This document shows, in pieces, positions 9,201 to 15,577 of a stretch of DNA of 64,000 nt. A program made the translations under genes and the position numbers. How positions within the stretch are numbered: the first letter of the stretch is position 1; each line of letters begins with the position of its first letter. The notes below the pieces were generated by a model. That model saw only the letters and a program-made list of their open reading frames with translations, was not told where the DNA came from and did not search any database. Origin of the DNA: JAOUEA01 sp963825635 (GTDB taxonomy: Bacteria; Actinomycetota; UBA4738; HRBIN12); the NCBI GenBank assembly GCA_963825635.1, contig CAWGTU010000002.1:1-64000 (forward strand), given 5' to 3'.

Positions 9201-9557
9201 GCGTCCGGGCGGGGGAAGTACCGATTCATCGGACCGCAGGTGCAGGAGCTCCTCGGCTACACGCCGCACGAGCTCTTCATGGAACCCGATCACTTCTTCC
9301 GGCTCGTGCACCCAGACGACCGGGACCGACTACGGGCGGCGTCGGATCGCTGTGACCGCACCGGGGAACCCTGGGACCAGTTCTACCGGGTGAAGCACCG
9401 GGACGGCTCCGTGCATTGGATCTTCAGCTATGCCCGACGTACGTTCGAAGACGAGCGGCCGGTGTGGCACGGGGTGTCGATCGACGTGACGCGACACGTG
9501 GCGTCGGGCGCGTTCCCCGTCGCCGTCGGCGACGCGATCGAGGCCGATCGGGGCTGA
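6228..9557 (+). CDS. eight-PAS-domain protein without an output domain
   Basis: The 1109-residue protein is built almost wholly of about eight PAS domains of the PAS_3 fold, each ~125 residues. The repeats are marked by (R/L)YRxLVExxP(A/V)xVY, SPxxxxILGY, W..(L/V)HPDD, EYR....DG..VW(V/I)xD and W.GV..D(I/V)T. A coiled-coil stretch (roughly 655-690, ELEDANEMMGLEIEERRR) separates domain 5 from 6. No transmembrane segment, histidine kinase, GGDEF, EAL, HTH or phosphatase domain is present. The last PAS ends ~20 residues before the stop, so this is not an obvious truncation. The GTG start lies 6 nt after a TACCCT hexamer, consistent with a leaderless mRNA. It could be a sensory scaffold acting on a partner protein. 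Confidence 0.88.
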   Translation: MTELPDVPRDDALFRRIVEDSPAAVLLLSNEHATRVLYANPRIEEITGFAPAELTERADLWLGRLHPDDVERVSAAWNRAVDGAERFSAEYRFLHRSGEWRLFRDTSSPVRAADRTILYRQSFTEDLTSERFAEEQAERSEARYRDLVERLPVIVYVDTDEEQPRSLYMSPNSTEILGYTPDDFLTQPDLFFGKMHPEDRERVAAMWAESIRTRRPFHAEYRDVRPDGSVVWIRDQSLPVRDDEGRPLFWQGVLIDITTEREAATAVRRHEARYQDLVEHLPVVVYMDAYGPAEVSRYVSPNVVDVLGHPAEAFVTDTHLWRVLVHPDDVERAAAAWNQGWATGTGWSVEYRFVHPDGHDVWVRDEARMVVDPATGEPTWQGVIIDLTVQKQSEAELRRSELLHRALVEQVPAVVYLNRYDEGRHTTFNSPRVTEMTGIPPERWIEDPELWHRVIHPDDLERVQAELDRCIAQTRTLDIEYRWCHVDGHDVWVHDTCSPVMAEDGSVDYWLGVMVDITEQRIAEQQLLANERRYRALVEQVPAIMYEMGPDDERRTLFVSPHVEAILGYERQEWLDQPDIWVELLHPDDRERELAAHDRHNETGEPWQREYRLIASDGREVWVHDQAQLVNDADGSRWLGVMLDITPQKDAEELLRLAKDELEMRVLTRTTELEDANEMMGLEIEERRRIEGQLREAETRYRLLLEDLPAAVYSWETNWEDDPEPADSALYTSPQLEAILGFPREDWHRPGFWQERLHPHDRDRIVPLAEHSVETGEPFSAEYRYLAADGRIVWVLDRATLRTRDRYGRPRLFQGVMLDITELKEAEAKALEAEERFRRLAEEGPFVVYQFELEHGDPPAVHLRYLSPSEAELLNVPSSLWGGGDLEAWFALMHPDDVERMRPLAERAFATGGPWNYAFRMIGADGRIVWLLDRGRAIERDLEGRPTLFQGVMLDVTEEAELHVALETSEATLRSLVETMPAAPWTEVIDPASGRGKYRFIGPQVQELLGYTPHELFMEPDHFFRLVHPDDRDRLRAASDRCDRTGEPWDQFYRVKHRDGSVHWIFSYARRTFEDERPVWHGVSIDVTRHVASGAFPVAVGDAIEADRG

Positions 9558-9558
9558 C

Positions 9559-10833
9559 CTAGGACGAGACGGGGCGAAGCACACGGGCCCGTTCGGGCAG
9601 ATACGGGTGCAGCTTCCCTGGCATCTCGACCGAGCCGTCGGCCTGCTGGTGATTCTCGAGCAGCGCGATCAGGGTGCGGCCGATCGCCGTCGCCGTGCCG
9701 TTCAGCGTGTGCAACACCTCGACCGGCCCCTCGCCACGACGCACCCGCGTCTGCAGACGACGGGCCTGGTAGTCGGTCGTGTTCGAGCAGCTCGTGAGCT
9801 CGCGGTAGCGCTGTTGGCCCGGCAGCCAGACCTCGATGTCGTACTTCTTCGCCGCGCTGCCCCCGAGGTCCCCCGCCGCGATGTTCACGACGCGGTACGG
9901 CACCTCGAGGTTGCCGACGATCTCCTCCTCGACGCTCACGAGGTACTCGTGCTCGTCCCAGCTCACCTCGGGCGTCGTGAACACGAACATCTCGACCTTG
10001 TCGAACTGATGCACCCGGAACATGCCACCCATGTCCTTGCCGTAGGTCCCCGCCTCCCGTCGGAAGCACGTGGAATACCCGGCGTAGCGCAACGGCAGCT
10101 CGGCCTCATCGATGATCTCGCCCATGCGGAACGCAGCGAGCGGTACCTCCGCCGTGCCCACGAGGTAGAGCTCGTCCTCGGTCGTCGTGTAGAGCTGAGC
10201 TTCGTCGGCCGGCAGGAACCCCGTGCCGTACATCGCCTCCTCACGCACCATCACGGGCGGGATCGCTGGCATGAACCCCTTGCCCACGAGGATGTCCATG
10301 GCGTGGCGCATCAGCGCGAACTGCACGAAGACCAGGTCGCCGAGCAGGTAGACGAACCGAGAGCCGCTCGTGCGGGCGCCCCGCTCGACGTCGAGCACGC
10401 CGAGCAGCGCGCCGAGCTCGGCGTGGTCCTTCGGCTCGAAGCCGAACTCGGTGGGCTCGAGGTGCCGACGGACCTCGACCGCGTCGTCGTCGGTGAACCC
10501 GTCGGGCGCGCTGTCGTGCGGCAGGTTCGGCGTCGCCGCCAAGAGCGAGGCGAGTGATGCCTCTGCGTCGGCGAGCTGGGGTTCGAGCTTCTTCAGCTCG
10601 GCGGAGACGCGAGCGACATCGTCGATCAGCGTCTGCTTCTCGTCACCCTCGGCACGGCCGATCGCCTTCGACGCCCTGTTCTGCTCGGCGCGGAGCTCGT
10701 CGACGCGGGCGGTGAGACTCCGGCGCCGCTCGTCGACGGCGAGTAGCTCGTCGACGGCATCCCCGAGGTTGCGACGTGCGAGCGCGGTGCGGAACCGCTC
10801 CGGGTCGTCCCTGACGGCCTTGATGTCGAGCAT
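9559..10833 (-). CDS. serS: seryl-tRNA synthetase
   Basis: The 424-residue class II aminoacyl-tRNA synthetase charges tRNA-Ser with serine in the cytoplasm. The N-terminal ~110 residues form the tRNA-binding coiled-coil arm (MLDIKAVRDDPERFRTALAR then charged heptads). The catalytic core shows motif 2 as FRREAG...GMFRVHQFDKVE, the serine-site TAEVPL segment, and motif 3 as NGTATAIGRTLIALLENHQ. Length is normal for bacteria. The ATG lies 4 bp after the bactofilin stop, so serS is probably the last gene of a three-gene minus-strand unit with bactofilin and DUF4446. It converges on the PAS gene with a 1 bp gap. Confidence 0.97.
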   Translation of the reverse strand: MLDIKAVRDDPERFRTALARRNLGDAVDELLAVDERRRSLTARVDELRAEQNRASKAIGRAEGDEKQTLIDDVARVSAELKKLEPQLADAEASLASLLAATPNLPHDSAPDGFTDDDAVEVRRHLEPTEFGFEPKDHAELGALLGVLDVERGARTSGSRFVYLLGDLVFVQFALMRHAMDILVGKGFMPAIPPVMVREEAMYGTGFLPADEAQLYTTTEDELYLVGTAEVPLAAFRMGEIIDEAELPLRYAGYSTCFRREAGTYGKDMGGMFRVHQFDKVEMFVFTTPEVSWDEHEYLVSVEEEIVGNLEVPYRVVNIAAGDLGGSAAKKYDIEVWLPGQQRYRELTSCSNTTDYQARRLQTRVRRGEGPVEVLHTLNGTATAIGRTLIALLENHQQADGSVEMPGKLHPYLPERARVLRPVSS

Positions 10834-10837
10834 GTCG

Positions 10838-11347
10838 CTACGGCACCTTGACCTGCTCGCCGCCCTTGGCCTCGGCCTGTTCGCTCCGGCCCTGCTGCGC
10901 GGGCGCGGTCGTGCCGCCGTCCATGATGCTCTGCCCGTGGAAGATGCCGCCTTCCTCGATGACGAGCGTCTTCGACGTGATGTTGCCGTCGATGCGGCCG
11001 CCGCGGGCGAGGTGGGCCTTGCCCTTGACGATGAGGTTGCCCTTGAACTTGCCTCCCACGCTCACGTTCTGCGCGCGGATGTCGGCCTCGACCTGGCTCT
11101 GGGGGGACAGCGTGACGTCGCCGTCGGCGTTGATCTGTCCTTTCACCTGGCCGTCGATGCGAAGGTTCCCGGCCGAGACGACGTTGCCCTCGAGGCGCGC
11201 GCCGGCGCCGACGATCGTGACCTCTCCATCGTTCTCTGCCATGTCGCCTCCCTGGTCTCGTGCCCGCCGTCTCGTCTGGGGCTCGTCGTCGCTCGGAGCC
11301 GTCGCGGCGATCGCGTCTGCCTCGTCGTCGTCGCGCTTGAAGATCAT
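10838..11347 (-). CDS. bactofilin (polymer-forming cytoskeletal protein)
   Basis: The 169-residue protein has a central bactofilin (DUF583) beta-helix with the expected periodic strands: GNVVSAGNLRIDGQVKGQI, ADIRAQNVSVGGKFKGNL, GRIDGNITSKTLVIEEGG. The termini are charged and disordered, as usual. Bactofilins self-assemble into filaments without nucleotide and place cell-wall or envelope enzymes. I chose ATG 11347 because it follows a GGTGGAGG ribosome site and overlaps the upstream stop codon as ATGA, implying translational coupling with the DUF4446 gene. Confidence 0.93.
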   Translation of the reverse strand: MIFKRDDDEADAIAATAPSDDEPQTRRRARDQGGDMAENDGEVTIVGAGARLEGNVVSAGNLRIDGQVKGQINADGDVTLSPQSQVEADIRAQNVSVGGKFKGNLIVKGKAHLARGGRIDGNITSKTLVIEEGGIFHGQSIMDGGTTAPAQQGRSEQAEAKGGEQVKVP

Positions 11348-11841
11348 CGCGCCTCCACCGGTTCGGGGTTGCCCGCCATCGCCTGACGAATCGCCTCGGC
11401 TTCCTCCGTGGAGAGGTTGTACGAGCTCGCGCCTTCGCTGATCGGCTTGGCGTAGACGCGCGTCTCCTGCCGGCCGTTGATCGAGGTGAGCACGACGCCG
11501 CTTCCGTGGTCGTCGAGCAGGGCGCACGAGAACGACAGCCTGCCTCCGACGTCCTCGAACGCATCGAACCGCAGCAGCGCGACGTGCCGCACGCTGCCGT
11601 CGACCAACACCTGCTGCTTCTTGTCCGTGGCGTTCAGCACCCGGACCGCCTGTTCCAGTCGCTCGAGGCGCTGGTCATGGCCGGTGAGCACGCCACGCAA
11701 CGCCTCGCTCATCTGGATCGGGCCGGTCGGCTCCTTCGTGCGGCGGCCGGTCCCTCCCACGATCGAGAAGAGGATCGCGAGCACCGACAGGCCGATCGCG
11801 ACGAGGGCGATCAGGGTGAGGGTGCTGTCGGACAGGGTCAT
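11344..11841 (-). CDS. DUF4446 family membrane-anchored protein
   Basis: The 165-residue protein has one N-terminal transmembrane helix (about 9-28), a short coiled coil and a conserved C-terminal domain with LLRFDAFEDVGGRLSFSCAL, GVVLTSINGRQETRVYAKP and SYNLSTEEAEAI. These are hallmarks of DUF4446, a small family of unknown function in Firmicutes and Actinobacteria. It is translationally coupled to bactofilin, so a role in the envelope or cytoskeleton is plausible but inferred from context only. Confidence 0.88.
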   Translation of the reverse strand: MTLSDSTLTLIALVAIGLSVLAILFSIVGGTGRRTKEPTGPIQMSEALRGVLTGHDQRLERLEQAVRVLNATDKKQQVLVDGSVRHVALLRFDAFEDVGGRLSFSCALLDDHGSGVVLTSINGRQETRVYAKPISEGASSYNLSTEEAEAIRQAMAGNPEPVEAR

Positions 11842-11983
11842 CGGCTCGTCCTCGCGGAGCGATCGAGGGTCTCACGGCCCGGTGGGGCCTCACTATACGA
11901 CGGGGCCCCAGCCGCACGGACGAGTGTGGCGATGCCGTGACGCCCGTCCGCTCCACGCGCGGTCGCGATACCATCGGGCCCCC

Positions 11984-13384
11984 ATGTCGGCCCCCCTGAC
12001 CGAACCGTCCCTGCTCGGTTCCCTCCTCGCGGAGCGCTACGAGATCCGCGCACCGCTGGGACGCGGCGGCATGGGTGAGGTCTTCGAGGCGGTCGACCGC
12101 CGGCTCGGACGCACCGTCGCGATCAAGGTGCTGCGCCCGGAGCTCGCGGCCGACGATCGGTTCCTGGCACGCTTCCGCAGGGAAGCCGCCACCGCCGCGC
12201 GCCTCGCCCACGTGGGCATCGTGTCGGTGCACGACATCGGCGAGGACGCGGGGCGCACGTTCATCGTCATGGAGTTCGTGGCCGGTCGCACGGTCGCCGA
12301 TCTCGGCCGAGACGACGGTGTCGCACGCGACGCCCGAGGGATCGCCCGCGTCGGCGCGTCGGCGGCGCGCGCGCTCGCCCATGCCCACGAGCGCGGCGTC
12401 GTGCACCGCGACGTCTCGCCCGCCAACATCATGGTCACGACCGACGGCACGGTGAAGATCCTCGACTTCGGGATCGCCCGTGACGACGACGGGCGCTCGG
12501 CGGCGGCGTCACGCGGCACGCTCGCATACGTGGCGCCCGAGATCCTCAGCGGGGGCGCCGCCGACCCCCGGGCCGACGTGTACTCGCTCGGGGCGGTGCT
12601 CGTCGAGCTCGCCGATGGAGTCGACGACGCCCGCCTGTGGGCCACCCTGCACCGTGCGACGGCGGCCGATCCGGACCAGCGCTTCCCGACGGCCGCGGCG
12701 TTCTCGGGCGCGCTCGACGCGATCGCGGGCGGCAGCGACCCGACGACGTCGGCGCCCGGAACGAGCGAACCGCACCGTCCCGGTCGCGACCGCACCGAAC
12801 GGATCGTGCGCGTCGCGACCCGGCCGCTGGCATCGGCGTCGTCGGTGGAACCGGCCCTCGAACCGGCGCAGGCTCTCCCGGCGGCGCTCCACGACGGCGA
12901 GCCGGCCCGAGGACTCGCGGTGTCCCGGCGACGCCGGCACACGCCACGCCGACCGCGCCTCGGTCGCACGATCCTCGGCTTCGCCCTCGTCGTCGTCGCG
13001 ATCGGAGGCGCGCTCGTGCTCGGCCAGGCGTTCGTCACGATGTCGGCGCCGCAGGCGGCCGGGACCGTCGCCGGTCCCGAGCCGGTGCCGGCGCCGGGCG
13101 GACTGGTCGCCGCGGCGTCGTGCGACGGTCTGTTCTCCACCGGGGTCGACCTCGCGTGGACGGGCTCCGCACCGGTGAAGGGGTACGAGATCTGGCGGCA
13201 GGGCGGCACCGGCGATCGGGCGCTCGTCGCCCGGTTGCGCGGCGTCCACACCGAGGCGTTCCGCGATGCCGACCTCGGCGTCGACGCCTCGTATCGGTAC
13301 CGCGTTCGCGCGTTCGACGGCCCTCGCGTGAGCGAGTGGTCGAACGTCGCCGATGTGGCCACGCCCTTCCTCTGCCTCACCTAG
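11984..13384 (+). CDS. membrane Ser/Thr protein kinase with C-terminal fibronectin-III-like domain
   Basis: This 466-residue protein begins with a PknB-like kinase domain: glycine loop LGRGGMGEVFEAV, ATP-binding Lys48 in AIKVL, catalytic Asp143 in HRDVSPANI, and DFG at 161-163. Two features differ from PknB. The catalytic-loop lysine is replaced by Ser145. The C-lobe after DVYSLGAVLVELADG is ~35 residues shorter than in the PknB at 25684, lacking the segment equivalent to TGRPPFTGDSPVAVAYKQ. After a Pro/Arg linker, a transmembrane helix (~327-349) leads to an extracellular domain resembling fibronectin type III (GYEIWRQGG, YRYRVRAFDG, SEWSNVADVAT). ATG 11984 lies 9 nt after a TACCAT hexamer. 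It is probably active or a pseudokinase-like signalling receptor. Confidence 0.85.
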   Translation: MSAPLTEPSLLGSLLAERYEIRAPLGRGGMGEVFEAVDRRLGRTVAIKVLRPELAADDRFLARFRREAATAARLAHVGIVSVHDIGEDAGRTFIVMEFVAGRTVADLGRDDGVARDARGIARVGASAARALAHAHERGVVHRDVSPANIMVTTDGTVKILDFGIARDDDGRSAAASRGTLAYVAPEILSGGAADPRADVYSLGAVLVELADGVDDARLWATLHRATAADPDQRFPTAAAFSGALDAIAGGSDPTTSAPGTSEPHRPGRDRTERIVRVATRPLASASSVEPALEPAQALPAALHDGEPARGLAVSRRRRHTPRRPRLGRTILGFALVVVAIGGALVLGQAFVTMSAPQAAGTVAGPEPVPAPGGLVAAASCDGLFSTGVDLAWTGSAPVKGYEIWRQGGTGDRALVARLRGVHTEAFRDADLGVDASYRYRVRAFDGPRVSEWSNVADVATPFLCLT

Positions 13385-13471
13385 CGAGCCGGGAGCCGCA
13401 GGCCGTCCGGCGGCAAGGAATCGCAAGCCCTGTCTCGCTCGGCGTCACCGCACGGGACTATCGTTGTCTCG

Positions 13472-14083
13472 ATGTCACGACGGCTTCGCCCGCTCGCCGA
13501 CCGCGAGGCGATACTGGCCCTGGGTCTGGCGAGCGCCGGCTTCCTCTCGCTCGAGGCGACCCTGCCGGCTGCGGGGGCGCTCGCCGTGCGGTCGTTCCGC
13601 ACGCAACGGTCGTCCGACGGCACGGGCCCGGCCGTCGGCATGCTCGTGTTCGGGACCGCGTGGATCAGCTTCCTGCTCGGCTACCCGACCCTGCGGGCGA
13701 TGTGGCTCACGGCGACCGAGCATCACGACCCCGCGAGGGTGGTTGCCTTCGTCGGCGGATGGCTGGTCCTCGCGGCGTCGGCCCTGCTGCTCGCGAACTT
13801 CCTCTGCCGGTGCCACCCCGAGCGCGTCATCGCTCGCGCGGTGGCACGGGCCGGCATCGTGACCGTGATCGCGGCTGGGCTGCTGCAGTTCATGGCGGTG
13901 ACGAGCGCGATGCTGCGGGACGCGTCGAGGGACTGCGGCGATTCACTCGCCGACTGTCTCGGGTCGCCCCCGTGGGCCTCCCTCGCGCCGGCGCTCGCGA
14001 TCGGGGTCACGTGGCTCGTGCTCTCGCTGACGGTCTCGGGGGTCGCCCGAGCCCGGCGTCGGCGATCGCTCAGTCCGTACTGA
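13472..14083 (+). CDS. hypothetical multi-pass membrane protein
   Basis: I do not recognise a family. The 203-residue protein has about four hydrophobic helices, near residues 12-32, 55-75, 90-110 and 125-145, plus one near 175-195. A small loop with two cysteines (RDCGDSLADCLG) lies between the last two. The ATG at 13472 is preceded by TATCGT at 13459-13464 with a 7 nt gap, the leaderless pattern seen elsewhere here. It overlaps the convergent yaaA stop by 14 bp. Confidence 0.7.
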   Translation: MSRRLRPLADREAILALGLASAGFLSLEATLPAAGALAVRSFRTQRSSDGTGPAVGMLVFGTAWISFLLGYPTLRAMWLTATEHHDPARVVAFVGGWLVLAASALLLANFLCRCHPERVIARAVARAGIVTVIAAGLLQFMAVTSAMLRDASRDCGDSLADCLGSPPWASLAPALAIGVTWLVLSLTVSGVARARRRRSLSPY

Positions 14084-14846
14084 CGAACGTGAGCATCGTG
14101 ATGCCCTCGTGTTCGGCGTCACGCGACGGGTCGTAGCGGAACCCCATCGGGTGCTCCCAGCCGGCCAGTTCGTCGGGCCCGGCGGCGGGGTTCGCGACGA
14201 GGAACCGGACGAGCGCCCCCTTCAAGAGCTTGTTCCGGTGTGAGACCGCGGTGAGGGAACCGTCGCGACCGGGCTCCAGGAACCTCACGGACCACTGGTG
14301 CACGCCGTCGGGTGCCCGCCAGGCCACGGCGTGCTCGTTGGGGAGCAGGTTCCACATCGCCCTGCCGGACGACACCTCCGCGAGTCGCAGCGAGAGATCG
14401 GTACGCCACCACGTCGAGAGCCTGCCGAGGCGGCCGAGCCTCACGCCCATCTTCAGCTTGTAGTGGGGGATCGGATCCCGAGGGGTCACCAGCCCCCATA
14501 GGCCCGAGACGATCACGACGCTGGCGTCGAGACGGCGACGATGCGTCGCGGACATCGCACGCGGATCGATCGCGTCGTACAGCACACCGGTGTATCGCTC
14601 GATCGCGGGCATCGTCGGTGCCTCGCGGACGTCACGGTTCGCCGCGGTGGCGCTCGCGAGCGCATCATCCTTCACGCCGAGGAGCCGGCCACGCTCGGCG
14701 TCGGAAAGACGCATCGCCGTCGCGAGGGCACGGAGCACGCGTTCCCGGCAGGCGTCGAGGTCGATCGCCATCGAACCCGGAGTCCACGGCGGTCCGTGAC
14801 CGCCCGATGCCTTCCCCTCGGACGGAGGCAGCAGGATCAGTGGCAT
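14070..14846 (-). CDS. yaaA: YaaA family peroxide-stress protein
   Basis: The 258-residue protein begins MPLILLPPSEGK, the diagnostic start of the YaaA (DUF328) family, and continues with ERYTGVLYDAID, VIVSGLWGLVTPRDPIPHYKLKMG and RNKLLKGALVRFL. In E. coli YaaA limits DNA damage from hydrogen peroxide and lowers free iron; it has a DNA-binding fold. ATG 14846 is fixed by homology at residue 1. It overlaps the 3' end of the upstream conserved hypothetical gene by 10 bp, so the two are probably co-transcribed. Confidence 0.9.
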   Translation of the reverse strand: MPLILLPPSEGKASGGHGPPWTPGSMAIDLDACRERVLRALATAMRLSDAERGRLLGVKDDALASATAANRDVREAPTMPAIERYTGVLYDAIDPRAMSATHRRRLDASVVIVSGLWGLVTPRDPIPHYKLKMGVRLGRLGRLSTWWRTDLSLRLAEVSSGRAMWNLLPNEHAVAWRAPDGVHQWSVRFLEPGRDGSLTAVSHRNKLLKGALVRFLVANPAAGPDELAGWEHPMGFRYDPSRDAEHEGITMLTFVSTD

Positions 14847-15518
14847 CGCGGGCGGCATGCGCCGCCCATCATCGCAGGGGCACGTGGGCCGTTCACCCTG
14901 CGGAGGGATGCAGCAGCGGCACCACCGGGTGCCAGCCATGACGGAGGATCTCGACCAGCGATCGCAGGCGTGATCACCGTCGCGATGCCGGTGCGAGGTC
15001 GCGAGCGAGCGCCCTCGTACCCGGCGGGGGTCCATCGTTGTAGGGAGTCATCGGCGACGACGAAGGCGGCACCGTCATCGATGACCATCGCACCGTCGGG
15101 CAGCGACTCGAACCGCTCCTCGTGGTGGCGTTGGGCCCTGGTCGTCGGGTCGATGCGCTCTGCGTGGAGCCGGGCGTCGATCTCATCCGCCCCCGACGGT
15201 CCCGGGTGCAGGTCCCGCCACATCTCGACGAACCGCACGTAGTCCTGTCGTCGGCAGAGCGCGCACGGCCGGTGTCCCGCGGCCAACGCGGTGGCCTCGT
15301 CGAGGAAGAACAGCTCCGTGAACCGACCCGGCTGCATCATCGGCGAGCGATGCCATCCGCGGAATCGCAGGCGACACGCGATCCACCGCCGGCCGTCGAA
15401 ACGACGTCTGATGCGTCCGGCGTCGTCGTGGAGGCACCCCCGATTGCCGTACACGAGCCCGCGTGCTGGGTCGGCGATCAACTCCCCGAAGGGAGTCACC
15501 CGATTCTGCAGCGGGCAT
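14837..15518 (-). CDS. conserved hypothetical protein (PLQNRV...FFLDE family), frameshift at its start
   Basis: The ~226-residue protein belongs to a widespread uncharacterised family recognised by PLQNRVTPFGELI, ARGLVYGNRGCLHDD, RWIACRLRFRGWHR, RFTELFFLDEATALAAGHRPC, CRRQDYVRF and a C-terminal LPDGAMVIDDG segment. The Cys pair CALCRR may bind metal. Family members usually begin MPLQNRV. Here ATGCCCGCTGCAG (around 15510-15518) has one C too many to read M-P-L-Q in frame, while removing one C gives exactly that start, 6 nt after TATCGT. I take the start as 15518 with a single-base error near 15513. If the sequence is right, translation must begin at an upstream GTG (15577). Confidence 0.7.
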
Positions 15519-15577
15519 CGGCGCACGATACCGAGCGGCGGAACGGAGCCCGTCGTCCCCCTCCTCTGGCCTGCCAC

